The translations under genes were made by a program, and so were the position numbers. A stretch of 50,613 nt of DNA from JBQTIU01 sp052387815 (GTDB lineage Bacteria; Pseudomonadota; Alphaproteobacteria; CACIAM-22H2). Below are positions 32,358 through 41,969 of this stretch, in pieces. The stretch lies in contig JBQTIU010000114.1 of NCBI GenBank assembly GCA_052387815.1, positions 1 through 50,613 on the forward strand, in the 5' to 3' direction. Below the pieces are notes generated by a model. That model was not told the origin of the DNA, made no database searches, and saw only the letters and a program-made list of their open reading frames with translations. Numbering within the stretch: position 1 is the first letter of the stretch; every line of letters starts with the position of its first letter.

Positions 32358-34114
32358 CGCGGGTCCTCAGAGTCGGAGAGGTCGGAGAGAGCCTCGGCGT
32401 CGGCGGCGTCAGCGGCAGGCTCAAAGCCGCGCACGCGCTCGATGGTGGCGCCGGGGAAGGCGGCGAGGACCGCCTGGACGAGAGGATGGGTCGCCGCCGC
32501 CGCCTTTTGCCCCTCGCGCGTCCGCGTGGCGAGGTCGGCCAGCGTCGGCTCTCCCGCCTGGCTCGAAATCGCCACCATCCACCGCCGTCCGGTCCAGCGT
32601 TGCAGCAGCTCGGCGAGCCGGGTCGCGAGATCGGCCGGCGCCTCCCGGGTCGGCCGCAACTCGATGCGCCCCGGCTCGAAACCGACCAGGTGCACATGGT
32701 TGACTAGATGGGCGTGGAGGAGCGCCTCGCGCTTGGCCTCGAACAGCGCCACCACGTCGGGAAAGCTGCGGGGATCGGCCGCCGGCGCCGCCGGCGCCGG
32801 ATCGGCCAACAACGCCTGCGCTCCGCCGGGCCCCGGGCGGACGGGCGGCTGGCTCGGCGCCGCATCGCCGCCCACGCGCTCGCCGCCGGCGCGCGGGCCG
32901 CCCATGAACAGGGGTCCGGGCTCGGCTCCGGGCGGGGCGGCCGCCAGCCCGGCGACCAGTTCGGCCGGCGTCGGCAGCTCGGCGGCATAGCTGAGCCGGA
33001 CCATCAGCATCTCGGCGGCAGCGAGCGGGGACGGCGCCCCGTGCGCCTCGCCAAGGCCCTTCAGCAGCAGCTGCCAGGTCCGCGTCAGCACCGGCATGGC
33101 GAGCGCCTGGGCGAGCGCGCGGCCGCGGACGCGCTCAGGCTCCGGGACCGCGGGGTCGGCGGCCAGTTCCGGTGCCACCTTGAGGCGGGTCAGCCAGTGC
33201 GCCAGCTCGAGCAGATCCTCGAGCGCCACCGACGGATCGGCGCCGTCACGGTAGAGCTCGCCCAACAACGCCAGCGCTGAGCCCGCCTCGCCCTTCATCA
33301 CGGCTTCGAACAGGTCGAAGATGCGCGCCCGGTCGGCAAGCCCGAGCAGGTCCCGCGTCTCGGCTTCGCCCACCTCGCCCTCGACATGGGCGAGTGCGCG
33401 GTCGAGCAACGACAGCCCGTCGCGCACCGACCCGTCCGCCGCCCGGGCAAGCAGCGCCAGCGCGGGTCCCGAGACCTGGCGGCCCTCCTTGGCGGCGATC
33501 GTCCCCAAGTGCCGGGCCAGCGCCGCCTGGTCGACCCGCTTCAAGTCGAAGCGCTGGCAACGCGACAGGACCGTGACCGGCACGCGGCGGATCTCGGTGG
33601 TGGCGAAGATGAACTTGACGTGCTCCGGCGGCTCCTCGAGGGTCTTCAAGAGCGCGTTGAAGGCGTTCCTCGACAGCATGTGGACTTCGTCGACGATGTA
33701 GATCTTGAAGCGCGCCTGGAGCGGGCGGTAGCGCGCGCCGTCGATGAGCTCGCGGATGTCCTCGACGCCGGTGCGGCTGGCGGCGTCCATCTCGATCACG
33801 TCGAGGTGGCAGTCCTCGGAGATCGCCACGCAGTGCTCGCAGACGAGGCACGGATCGACGCTCGGCCCGCCCTTGCCGTCGCGGCCGACGCAGTTGAGCG
33901 CCCGGGCGATGATGCGGGCGGTGGTGGTCTTGCCGACCCCGCGCACGCCGGTGAGGAGGAAGGCGTGGGCGAGCCGTCCCCCCGCGATGGCGTTCGACAG
34001 CGTGCGCACCATCGCCGGTTGGCCGATGAGATCGGCGAACCGCCCCGGCCGGTACTTGCGGGCGAGAACGCGATAGGGGCCCGCTGGTGGAGCGGAAGCG
34101 GCGCGGTCGGTCAT
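32354..34114 (-). CDS. dnaX: DNA polymerase III subunits gamma and tau
   Basis: A 586-residue clamp-loader ATPase. The AAA+ domain has RVLARKYRPGRFADLIGQ at the start, LLTGVRGVGKTTTARI (Walker A), a four-Cys zinc module around CLVCEHCVAISEDC, IVDEVHMLSRNAFNALLKTL (Walker B), the sensor FIFATTEIRRVPVTVLSRC and SVRDGLSLLDRAL. The C-terminal tau part is Pro/Ala-rich with a late conserved domain. ATG 34114 is chosen over 34165 because the longer version would start inside the SRP RNA gene. No slippery frameshift site was evaluated. Confidence 0.94.
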   Translation of the reverse strand: MTDRAASAPPAGPYRVLARKYRPGRFADLIGQPAMVRTLSNAIAGGRLAHAFLLTGVRGVGKTTTARIIARALNCVGRDGKGGPSVDPCLVCEHCVAISEDCHLDVIEMDAASRTGVEDIRELIDGARYRPLQARFKIYIVDEVHMLSRNAFNALLKTLEEPPEHVKFIFATTEIRRVPVTVLSRCQRFDLKRVDQAALARHLGTIAAKEGRQVSGPALALLARAADGSVRDGLSLLDRALAHVEGEVGEAETRDLLGLADRARIFDLFEAVMKGEAGSALALLGELYRDGADPSVALEDLLELAHWLTRLKVAPELAADPAVPEPERVRGRALAQALAMPVLTRTWQLLLKGLGEAHGAPSPLAAAEMLMVRLSYAAELPTPAELVAGLAAAPPGAEPGPLFMGGPRAGGERVGGDAAPSQPPVRPGPGGAQALLADPAPAAPAADPRSFPDVVALFEAKREALLHAHLVNHVHLVGFEPGRIELRPTREAPADLATRLAELLQRWTGRRWMVAISSQAGEPTLADLATRTREGQKAAAATHPLVQAVLAAFPGATIERVRGFEPAADAADAEALSDLSDSEDPR

Positions 34115-34151
34115 ATCGGTTGCGGCGGCGCGGGCGATATCGGGGGCGGGT

Positions 34152-34247
34152 GGGAGGCTGGACATCGACCCGGACCTTGGCTCGTTACGGCTGCTTCCTT
34201 CCGGACCTGGCCGGGTTGGCGAGGGGTCCGTCCGCCGCCAACCTCCC
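34152..34247 (-). ncRNA. ffs: Signal recognition particle RNA (4.5S, small type)
   Basis: The minus strand contains the universally conserved apical segment GGCCAGGTCCGGAAGGAAGC, which forms the Ffh-binding loop. The proposed ends pair: GGGAGGTTGG at the 5' end with CCAGCCTCCC at the 3' end, ten pairs including one G-U. The predicted length is about 96 nt, right for the small alphaproteobacterial form. It lies 37 bases upstream of the dnaX ATG on the same strand. End positions are inferred from pairing. Confidence 0.93.
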
Positions 34248-34347
34248 GGAGCGACTATATCAGCTTTCCTCGCTGCCGGGGCAAGCGCCGATCGCCCTGC
34301 CCTGCAACCGCAGCCGAGGCCATTGCCTTGCGGGCCGCCGAAAGGGC

Positions 34348-35268
34348 ATGCTCGGCCGCGCGATGCAGCGCCCCAATTTCTACGCCGGTCTCGGCCTCGA
34401 CCGCTTGGCCGACCGCCGCCGCGACGAGGCTTGGCTCAGAGCCCGGCTCGACGATCCCTCGACCCGCCTCGTGCCGGTGTGGCGCGCCAAGAATCTGGTG
34501 GCCCACGGCGCCGTCCAGGAGGCCGCGTTCCTGGGCCGGCGCGATGTCGAGGGCATCGACGCGCCGGGCGTGTTCCTGGGCGAGGCGGAGGGGGTCGCCT
34601 ATTTCGCCGTCGATGTCTCGGCGCTCGCCGAGGACGCGCTGACCAGGCTGATCGGCGCTCGCGGCGCCTTCCGCGATCTGCGCGCGGCGGGGCCCCTCTT
34701 GAGCCACCGGCAGGGCGCGCTGCTCGCCTACGCGCGCGGGCTCGTGCACTGGCATTCGCGCCATCGCTTCTGCGGCGTGTGCGGGGCATCCACCACGAGC
34801 GAGGCCGGCGGCCATGTCCGCGCCTGCACCGATTCATCGTGCGCGGCCCAGCATTTCCCGCGCACCGATCCCGCCGTGATCATGCTGGTGACCCTCGAGG
34901 ACCGTTGCTTCCTCGCCCGGCAGCGGCATTTTCCGCCGGCCATGCATTCGACCCTGGCCGGCTTCGTCGAACCGGGCGAGAGCCTCGAGGAGGCGGTGGT
35001 CCGCGAGGTGCGCGAGGAGGCCGGGCTGGTGGTCCGCGAGGTGCGCTATCATTCCTCGCAGCCGTGGCCGTTCCCGTCCTCGATCATGCTGGGCTTCACG
35101 GCGAGCGCCGATTCGGAGGCCTTCCGGCTCGACCCCGGCGAGCTCGAGACCGGCGGCTGGTACGCCCGCGAGTTCCTCAGCGCGAGCCACGACCCCGAGA
35201 CATTCCGCCTGCCGCGCGCCGATTCGATCGCCCGGCGGCTCATCGAGGACTGGCTCGCAGAGGGGTAG
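34348..35268 (+). CDS. nudC: NAD(+) diphosphatase (NudC)
   Basis: A 306-residue Nudix hydrolase that cleaves NAD(H) and can decap NAD-capped RNA. The zinc ribbon is visible as FCGVCG and CTDSSC. The Nudix box is GFVEPGESLEEAVVREVREE, followed by AGL and the NudC-specific SQPWPFPSSIM motif. ATG 34348 is used; ATG 34363, five codons later, is possible. It is divergent from the SRP RNA and converges on the purine permease gene. Confidence 0.94.
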   Translation: MLGRAMQRPNFYAGLGLDRLADRRRDEAWLRARLDDPSTRLVPVWRAKNLVAHGAVQEAAFLGRRDVEGIDAPGVFLGEAEGVAYFAVDVSALAEDALTRLIGARGAFRDLRAAGPLLSHRQGALLAYARGLVHWHSRHRFCGVCGASTTSEAGGHVRACTDSSCAAQHFPRTDPAVIMLVTLEDRCFLARQRHFPPAMHSTLAGFVEPGESLEEAVVREVREEAGLVVREVRYHSSQPWPFPSSIMLGFTASADSEAFRLDPGELETGGWYAREFLSASHDPETFRLPRADSIARRLIEDWLAEG

Positions 35269-35275
35269 GCGTACC

Positions 35276-36565
35276 TCACACGAGCGCGTAGCGGACGAGG
35301 AAGACGATCGCCAGCCCCCACACCACCGGGCTGACCTCGCGAATTCGCCCGGCCAAGAGCTTGCAACCGGCATAGGCGATGAAGCCGAAGGCGATGCCGT
35401 GGGCGATCGAGAAGGTGAGCGGCATGACGATCGCCGTTACCGTCGCCGGCGCATACTCGGTGACGTCGTCCCAGTCGACCTCGCTCAGGCCCCGCGCCAT
35501 CAGGCAGGCGACGAACACCAGCGCCGGCGCGGTGGCATAGCCCGGCACCGTGCCGGCGAGCGGCGCGAAGAACAACGCCAGCAAGAACAGGACCGCGACG
35601 GTCACGGCGGTGAGCCCGGTCCGGCCGCCGGCCTTCACGCCGGCGGCGCTCTCGATATAGCTGGTGGTGTTCGAGGTGCCGAGCAGCGCCCCGATGACGG
35701 TCGCCGAGGAATCGGCGACCAGGGTCTGGCGCAGGCGCGGCAGCTTGCCCTCGGGCGTGAGCAGGCCGGCGCGATGGGAGACGCCGACCAGCGTTCCCGC
35801 GGTATCGAAGAAGTCGGCGAAAAAAATCGCGATGATGACCGTGATGAGGCCGATGTCCAATGCCCGAACGATGTCGAGCTTGAACAAGGTCGGCGCCAGA
35901 CTGGGCGGCATGGATACGATGCCGCCCAGGGCCGTCACCCCGAGCCCGATCCCGGCCGCCGTGGTCAACAGGATGGCGAGCACGATCGCGCCGATCACCC
36001 GGCGCGCGTCGAGCGCGATCATGACCAGGAATCCCGCCGCGGCGAGGATGGCCGTCGTCCGGGTGAGGTCGCCGAGGGTCACCATGGTCGCCGGATGGGC
36101 GACGACGACGCCGGCGCCCTGCAGGCCGATGATGGCGAGAAACAGGCCGATGCCGGCCGAGATCGCGATCTTGAGGGTCTTCGGGATCGCATCGATCACC
36201 CACTCGCGGGCCGGCGAGATGCTGAGCACGAGGGCGAGCACGCCCGACAGGAAGACCACGCCGAGCGCCGTTTCCCACGCCAACCCCATGCCCTTGACGA
36301 GCCCGAAGGCGAAAAAGGCGTTGAGGCCCATGCCGGGCGCGAGCGCGATCGGATAGTTGGCGTACAAGCCCATGATCGCCGAGCTCAGCGCCGCGGCGAG
36401 GCAGGTGGCGACGAACACCGCCCCGCGGTCCAGCCCCGCCTCGGCCAGGATCGAGGGGTTGACGAAAACGATGTAGGCCATGGTCAGGAACGTGGTGAGT
36501 CCGGCGAGCAGTTCGGTGCGGACGTCGGTACCGTGGTCCCTAAGCCCAAAATAGCGATCGAGCAT
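35276..36565 (-). CDS. NCS2 family permease, AzgA-like (purine transport)
   Basis: A 429-residue secondary transporter with about 12-14 membrane segments. The start DRYFGLRDHGTDVRTELLAG and LTTFLTMAYIVFVNPSILAEAG matches the AzgA guanine/hypoxanthine branch. Further features are PIALAPGMGLNAFFAF, the substrate region IIAIFFADFFDTAGTLVGVS, and ATVIGALLGTSNTTSYIESAAGVKAGGRTG. It lies between nudC (convergent) and the start of the peptidase operon (divergent, 75 bases). The exact purine is not determined. Confidence 0.9.
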   Translation of the reverse strand: MLDRYFGLRDHGTDVRTELLAGLTTFLTMAYIVFVNPSILAEAGLDRGAVFVATCLAAALSSAIMGLYANYPIALAPGMGLNAFFAFGLVKGMGLAWETALGVVFLSGVLALVLSISPAREWVIDAIPKTLKIAISAGIGLFLAIIGLQGAGVVVAHPATMVTLGDLTRTTAILAAAGFLVMIALDARRVIGAIVLAILLTTAAGIGLGVTALGGIVSMPPSLAPTLFKLDIVRALDIGLITVIIAIFFADFFDTAGTLVGVSHRAGLLTPEGKLPRLRQTLVADSSATVIGALLGTSNTTSYIESAAGVKAGGRTGLTAVTVAVLFLLALFFAPLAGTVPGYATAPALVFVACLMARGLSEVDWDDVTEYAPATVTAIVMPLTFSIAHGIAFGFIAYAGCKLLAGRIREVSPVVWGLAIVFLVRYALV

Positions 36566-36640
36566 GGCATCCCCCTATCCGTCGATGGCGGCCCTCGAAC
36601 ATTCGCGCTATGACAGGGCCGCGCAACACGAGGGCATACC

Positions 36641-37864
36641 ATGGCGAAGGACGCAACTCAACTGGTCGCTTCGGTCGACGCGGCCGAAAGCCTCGCTTGC
36701 CTGGCGCGGATGATCCAGTTCAAGAGCTACAGCAACACGCCCGGCGAAAGCGAGCTCGCACGCTTCATGGTCGAGCGGATGAACGCCGTGGGCGTGAGCG
36801 CGCGCCTCATGGAGGTCGAAGCGAACCGCTTCAACGCCATCGGCACCTGGAAAGGTAGGGGGGGCGGACGCAGCCTGTTGTTCAACGGCCACATGGACAC
36901 CAACCCGGTGACCGAGGGGTGGACCGTCGATCCGTGGGGCGGCATCCACGACGCCAAATTCATCTACGGCATCGGCGTGTCCAACATGAAGGCCGGCGAC
37001 GCCGCCTATTTCTGCGCTGTCAAGACGCTGATCGACCAAGGGGTGCGGCTCAAGGGCGACGTCATCCTCACGTTCGTGGTCGGCGAGCTGCAGGGCGGCA
37101 TCGGCACCCTCAAGGTCATCGACGAGGGCATCCGCGCCGACTATTTCATCAACTCCGAGCCGACCGACCTCATGGCGCTGACCATGCACGCCGGCGCCTT
37201 CAACGTCGTCATCGAGCTCATGGGCATCACCCGGCACGTCTCCAAACGCGAGGAGGCCGTGGACGCCATTGCCGCGGCCTGCGCCCTCGTCCCCCGCATC
37301 AACGCGATGAAGTTCAAGGGCGCCGCCAACCCTGAACACCTGTCGGTCAACCGCGCCAATGTCGGCGTCATCCGCGGCTCGCTGTCGCCCTCCTTTCACG
37401 ACTGGCGGCCGCCGCAGATCGCCGATTTCGTCCGCCTCGCGGGCACCGCGCGCTATGCCCCCAGCCAGTCGATCGACTCGGTGCTCGCCGACTACCGCGC
37501 CCTGCTCGCCCAACTCGAGCGCGAGTATCCCGGGCTCAAGACCAAGGTGTACCAGCAGGATGCCGGGGCGCGGCCGTCGATGCTGCCGTTCGAGGTCGCG
37601 CGCGAGGCGCGCATCGTTGGCACGATCAATCGCGCCTACGAGGCGGTGCGCGGCACCCCGCAGCCGACCGGGGCGCTGCCGCCGCCCTGTTTCTACGGCA
37701 CCGATGCCGCCCACCTTTGGCATCGGGCGCACATGGAGGGGATCGTGTGCGGCCCCGGCGGCCGCTACAACACCATGCCGGACGAGCGGGTCGACGTGCC
37801 CGACTTCCTCGACATGATCCGCATCTACATGCTCGCCATGCTCGACGTCTGCGAGCCCGCCTGA
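36641..37864 (+). CDS. M20 family protein with altered metal ligands
   Basis: A 407-residue M20-fold protein. The first metal motif is intact (NGHMDTNPV) and the third acidic ligand region (NSEPTD) is present. The canonical bridging Asp of GxxDMKG is Asn (GVSNMKAG), the Glu-Glu pair reads Glu-Leu (VVGELQGGIG), and the C-terminal His position reads Asn (GPGGRYNTMPDERV). The fold and length are otherwise full. It may use one metal, a different chemistry, or be a binding protein. It starts the operon of peptidases and a peptide ABC transporter, 75 bases from the divergent permease, so a role with amide or peptide substrates is inferred. Confidence 0.75.
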   Translation: MAKDATQLVASVDAAESLACLARMIQFKSYSNTPGESELARFMVERMNAVGVSARLMEVEANRFNAIGTWKGRGGGRSLLFNGHMDTNPVTEGWTVDPWGGIHDAKFIYGIGVSNMKAGDAAYFCAVKTLIDQGVRLKGDVILTFVVGELQGGIGTLKVIDEGIRADYFINSEPTDLMALTMHAGAFNVVIELMGITRHVSKREEAVDAIAAACALVPRINAMKFKGAANPEHLSVNRANVGVIRGSLSPSFHDWRPPQIADFVRLAGTARYAPSQSIDSVLADYRALLAQLEREYPGLKTKVYQQDAGARPSMLPFEVAREARIVGTINRAYEAVRGTPQPTGALPPPCFYGTDAAHLWHRAHMEGIVCGPGGRYNTMPDERVDVPDFLDMIRIYMLAMLDVCEPA

Positions 37865-37869
37865 CGGCG

Positions 37870-39126
37870 ATGCTCCAACCGGCGCTCGCCCTCATCGACG
37901 CCGACGACGAGCGGCTGATCGCCGATTTGCGGCGGATCGTCGCCATCGACACCACGCTGCCGCCGGGGCGCGGCTATTCCGAGATTGCCGACGTGCTCGC
38001 CGAGGCGGTCGAAGCGCTAGGGTTCTCGTGCACGCGGGTGACGGTGCCCGAGACGCTGTGGCGATCGCCCGTGCTCGCGTTCGCGGGCGAGCGGGTCAAC
38101 CTCGTGGCGCGCCGGCCGACCGGCAAGCCCGCGCTGTCGATCTACGCCCATACCGACGTGGTGCCGGCGGGGCCGGGCTGGAGCGTCGATCCCTTCGCCG
38201 GCGTCGTCAACGACGGTCGCCTCTACGGCCGCGGCGCCGCCGACATGAAGGGGACCATCGCCGCGCTCTTGGCGGCGCTGCGCGCGGCGCATGCCACCGG
38301 GCTCGAGCTCAGATTCGACCCCGTGCTGTTGTTCTGCACCGACGAGGAAGGCGGGACCTACCCGGGCGTGCGTTACCTCGCCGAACACGGGTTCATCGAA
38401 GGGCACCTTCTGTGCATGGACGGCCAGGCGGCGCTGCGGCTGTGGGCGGGATGCTTCGGCTCGATCGATTTCCGAATCCTCGTCAAGGGCCGCGCCGGGC
38501 ATACCGGCGCCCCGGCGGGGAGCGTCAATGCCATCGAGGGCGCGCTCCCGGTGATGAACGCGCTCATGGCCCTTAAAGCCCGGGTCGAGGCGCGCGTCTC
38601 CGCCCTGCCGCCGCCGCCGCGGCAAGCCGGCGCGCCCTTGCGGCCGCTCCTCGCGCTCACCATGCTCTCCGCCGGCATCAAGACCACGGTCGTGCCCGAC
38701 CGGCTGGAGCTGTTCTTGAATCGCCGTTACGCCCCCGAGGAGAACGCCGACGAGGTGATCGCGGAACTGGAGGCGGCGGTCAAGGGCGCGGTCGACCCCG
38801 CCGGGGCCGCCGACATCGAGATCGCCCTCGCTGCCCATCTGGCGCCGGTGCGCAACCCGATCGGCCCCCATTGGCCGCGCTGGCAACAGGCGCTCTCGCT
38901 CGGCTTCGGCTTCGCGCCCGGCTCCTTCGCCCTCTACGGCGCCGCCTCGAGTTCCGACATGGGCTGGGTCCAGGCCTGCGGCATCGAGGAAATTCTCTTG
39001 GGCGGCGTCGGGCGGCCCGAGAGCAACGTCCATGCCCGCGACGAATGGGTGGCGATCGCCGATCTGAAGGGCCTCGCGCGCGCGATCCTCGCTTATTCGA
39101 GCGCGGAGTTTGGGGGGCCGACGTGA
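37870..39126 (+). CDS. M20 family metallohydrolase (ArgE/DapE-like)
   Basis: A 418-residue zinc amidohydrolase with all M20 ligands in place: YAHTDVVPAG, GRGAADMKGT, CTDEEGGTYPG, MDGQ as third acidic site, and a C-terminal NVHARDEW. The dimerisation His is in GRAGHTGAPAGSVNAIEG. ATG 37870 lies five bases after the previous gene, and the next gene overlaps its stop by four bases. It sits between a metal-site-altered M20 and a creatinase-like M24 protein, with a peptide importer downstream, so it probably cleaves an imported N-acyl or dipeptide-like substrate. Confidence 0.83.
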   Translation: MLQPALALIDADDERLIADLRRIVAIDTTLPPGRGYSEIADVLAEAVEALGFSCTRVTVPETLWRSPVLAFAGERVNLVARRPTGKPALSIYAHTDVVPAGPGWSVDPFAGVVNDGRLYGRGAADMKGTIAALLAALRAAHATGLELRFDPVLLFCTDEEGGTYPGVRYLAEHGFIEGHLLCMDGQAALRLWAGCFGSIDFRILVKGRAGHTGAPAGSVNAIEGALPVMNALMALKARVEARVSALPPPPRQAGAPLRPLLALTMLSAGIKTTVVPDRLELFLNRRYAPEENADEVIAELEAAVKGAVDPAGAADIEIALAAHLAPVRNPIGPHWPRWQQALSLGFGFAPGSFALYGAASSSDMGWVQACGIEEILLGGVGRPESNVHARDEWVAIADLKGLARAILAYSSAEFGGPT

Positions 39127-40283
39127 CTCTGCATTTCCCCCGCGAGGAATTCGACGCGCGCGTGGCCGCGGCCCGCCGCAAGCTCGGCGAGGTCGGCCTC
39201 GACGCGCTCTTGGTCTTCGCCCAGGAGAGCCACTACTACCTCACCGGGTTCGATTCCGGCGGCTACAAGCACTTCCAGTGCGCCGTGCTGACCGCCGACC
39301 AGCGGCCGATCACCCTGTTCACCCGCCGGCCGGATCAAGAACAGGCGCGGGCCACTTCGACGATCGCGGACATCCGCATCTGGTACGACGCGGAGGGCGC
39401 CAACCCGGCGCTCGCGCTGCGTGACATCCTCGCCGAAAAGGGGCTCGAGGGCGCGCGCCTCGGCGTCGAGATGGCGACCCACGGCCTCACCGCGGCGAAC
39501 TGGGAGCGGCTGCGCCTGGCCCTCGACGGCTGGTGCCGGCTCGAGGATGCCACGACCCTCGTCCATTTCCTTCGCGTGGTGAAATCGCCGGCCGAGCTCG
39601 TCTATGTCCGGCGCGCGGCGGCGCTCGCCGATGACACCCTGGCCGCGATGCTGGCTTCCGCGCGGCCGGGCGCATTCGAGGGCGACATCCTCGCCGCCAT
39701 CCAGGCGACGATCCTCAAGGGCGGCGGTGACGTTCCCAACGGCGCCATGGTGCTGGGCTCGGGCGAGCGCGCCCACCTCGTGCGCGGCACCACCGGCCGC
39801 CGCCATTTGAGTCCCGTCGACCAGCTCACCATGGAATGGTCGGCGAGCTACCGGCGCTACCAGGTCGGCATCATGCGCACGGTCGATATCGGCGCCCCCA
39901 ACCCGCGCCATGAGCGCATGTTCGAGGCGACCCGCGACGCGCTCGCCGCCATGACCGAGGCGGCGCGGCCGGGCGAGCCCGTTGGCCGCATCGACGAGGC
40001 CCATCGCCGTGTCTTCGATGCGGCCGGCTACGCCGAACAGCGCTTGGCGGCCTGCGGCTATTCGGTGGGCGCCACCTACCCACCGCGCTTCATGGATTAT
40101 CCGCCGTTGCTCTACGCCGGCAACCCGATGCCCGCGCGCCCCGGCATGGTCTTGTTCCTGCACGCGATTCTGGCCGATCCGCGCGCCGGTGCGGCGATGT
40201 CGCTCGGCCACACCGTGGTGATCACCGAGACCGGGCGCGAGGTGCTGAGCAAGCTCGAGCCCAAGTACGAGGTCCTGCGCTAG
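39123..40283 (+). CDS. M24 family (creatinase/Xaa-Pro peptidase-like) protein
   Basis: A 386-residue pita-bread-fold protein. The N-terminal creatinase domain starts EEFDARVAAARRKLGEVGLD and has the FAQESHYYLTGFDSGG segment. In the catalytic domain the two metal Asp positions of aminopeptidases are replaced (TMEWSASYRRYQVGIMRT). The ACGYSVGATYPPRFMDYP segment resembles ectoine hydrolase/creatinase, which work without metals. It is therefore more likely to hydrolyse a C-N bond of a small solute than to be a prolidase. The GTG start overlaps the M20 stop, and the ABC transporter genes follow after 81 bases. Confidence 0.78.
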   Translation: MTLHFPREEFDARVAAARRKLGEVGLDALLVFAQESHYYLTGFDSGGYKHFQCAVLTADQRPITLFTRRPDQEQARATSTIADIRIWYDAEGANPALALRDILAEKGLEGARLGVEMATHGLTAANWERLRLALDGWCRLEDATTLVHFLRVVKSPAELVYVRRAAALADDTLAAMLASARPGAFEGDILAAIQATILKGGGDVPNGAMVLGSGERAHLVRGTTGRRHLSPVDQLTMEWSASYRRYQVGIMRTVDIGAPNPRHERMFEATRDALAAMTEAARPGEPVGRIDEAHRRVFDAAGYAEQRLAACGYSVGATYPPRFMDYPPLLYAGNPMPARPGMVLFLHAILADPRAGAAMSLGHTVVITETGREVLSKLEPKYEVLR

Positions 40284-40364
40284 AAGCGGCCTTGAATCCG
40301 GGAGCCAGCCGGGTTGTAATTGGACCGAAAACGGTTTCAACGCATCGCCACAGGAGGCACGGCC

Positions 40365-41942
40365 ATGACGCGGATAGACCTGACCATTTCCCGCCGCAGG
40401 TTCCTCGCGGGAACCGCGATCGGCGCCGCCGGGCTTGTCGGACTCCCCCGCATCGGGCCCGCGCTGGCGCAAGGCGCGCCGCGCCGGGGCGGGGTTCTGC
40501 GGCACTCGATCGTGCGCCGGCCGAACACCTTGAACCCCTTGAAGCACATCAACGAGGCCGAATACGTGTTGGGTGAGCTCATGTACAGCGCGCTCACCCG
40601 GCTCGACCACCGCATGCGGCCTGCGCCCGATCTCGCCACCGCGTGGGAGCCCAATGCCGACGTCACGGAGTGGACCTTCCGGCTGCGCCAGGGTGTGCGC
40701 TTCCATCACGGCCCCGAGGTCACTGCCAAGGACGTCGTCGCCACCTTCGAGACGCTGCTCGACGAGAAGACCGCTTCGCCCGGCCGCCGCAATGTCGGCC
40801 CAATCGAAAAGGTGGTCGACATCGACCCCTCCACTGTGCGCTTCAAGACCAGCGTGCCTTACGGCGACCTGCCCGTGATGGTCGCCCACACCACCGCCAA
40901 GATCCTGCCACGCGACGTGCTCGAGCGCGACTTGAAGGCGCTCGACAACGCCGAATACGGGTCCGGGCCCTTCAAAGTCAAATCCTACGACCCGGCGCGC
41001 CTGTGCCGGGTCGAGCGCAACCCGGACTATTACGACAAGGACCAGCCGTATTTGGACGCGGTCGAGCAGGTCTACTATCCGGATGCCACCGCCGAGGTGA
41101 CGACCTTCCTCAATCGGGAAGTCGACATCTTGCTCGAGGTGCCGGCGCCCGATTTCGACCGCCTGGCGAAGACCCCGGGGGTCGATGCCATGCGCGTGGG
41201 CTCGGGGCGTTTCCCCAACATCGTGCTGGGCAACGACCAGAAGCCGTTCAACGATGTCCGGGTGCGCCAGGCCCTCGCGCTCGCCCTCGATCGCGAGCAG
41301 CTCGTGGCCCTGGTGCTCGACGGCTTCGGCCGGCCGGGCTTCGATAATCCGATCTCGCGCGAATATCGCTTCCACAAGGCCTTGCCGCCCTTGAAGGCCG
41401 AGCCGCAGAAGGCGCGGCGCTTGCTCGCCGAAGCCGGCTATCCCAATGGCCTCGAGATCACCATGGTGGCCGCCAACAGCCCGGTGATCCGCGGCAAGCT
41501 CGCGGTTTCGGCCCGCGAACTGGCGCGGCCCGCGGGCTTCAACATCAATGTCCAGACCATGCCCTACGACACCTATTTGGCCCAGGTGTGGAAGAAGGGC
41601 AACTGCTACGTCGGCTGGTACAACATGCAGCCGACCGAGGACGGCCTGTTCAAGCTGCTTTACACCTCGGATGCGGCCTGGAACGAGACGCGGTGGAACA
41701 ACGCCGAGTTCGACGGTCTCGTCAACAAGGCCCGCGCCGCGGCCGACGAGAATCTACGCCGCGACCTCTACGGCCGGGCCCAGGAGATGATGGCGCGCGA
41801 GGTGCCGGCCATCATCCCGATCTTCGTCGACCTGCTCGCGGCCAAGCACAAATACGTCCAGGGCTACGCGCATCACCCGCGCGGCGCCATTTACAACCTG
41901 GAGCGTGTCTGGCTGGCGGACGGCGCGCCCCGCCGCGCTTAA
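40365..41942 (+). CDS. Peptide-type ABC transporter substrate-binding protein (SBP family 5)
   Basis: A 525-residue periplasmic binding protein of the DppA/OppA family. The N-terminus carries a twin-arginine signal (TISRRRFLAGTAIGAAG), so export is probably through Tat, followed by ALAQGAPRRGG. Family features include LNPLKHINEAEYVLGELMYS, LATAWEPNADVTEWTFRLRQ, GVRFHHGPEVTAKDVV and EYGSGPFKVKSYD. A CAGGAGG ribosome binding site precedes ATG 40365. The permeases and fused ATPase are the next genes. Its ligand is likely an oligopeptide or amide related to the upstream hydrolases. Confidence 0.9.
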   Translation: MTRIDLTISRRRFLAGTAIGAAGLVGLPRIGPALAQGAPRRGGVLRHSIVRRPNTLNPLKHINEAEYVLGELMYSALTRLDHRMRPAPDLATAWEPNADVTEWTFRLRQGVRFHHGPEVTAKDVVATFETLLDEKTASPGRRNVGPIEKVVDIDPSTVRFKTSVPYGDLPVMVAHTTAKILPRDVLERDLKALDNAEYGSGPFKVKSYDPARLCRVERNPDYYDKDQPYLDAVEQVYYPDATAEVTTFLNREVDILLEVPAPDFDRLAKTPGVDAMRVGSGRFPNIVLGNDQKPFNDVRVRQALALALDREQLVALVLDGFGRPGFDNPISREYRFHKALPPLKAEPQKARRLLAEAGYPNGLEITMVAANSPVIRGKLAVSARELARPAGFNINVQTMPYDTYLAQVWKKGNCYVGWYNMQPTEDGLFKLLYTSDAAWNETRWNNAEFDGLVNKARAAADENLRRDLYGRAQEMMAREVPAIIPIFVDLLAAKHKYVQGYAHHPRGAIYNLERVWLADGAPRRA

Positions 41943-41969
41943 GTTCCTCCGCCGCCCGCAGGCCGGTCG

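Noticed and set aside
34115..34165. Longer dnaX start at 34165
   Set aside because: It would lie inside the 3' arm of the SRP RNA gene, and the extra residues are not conserved in the family.
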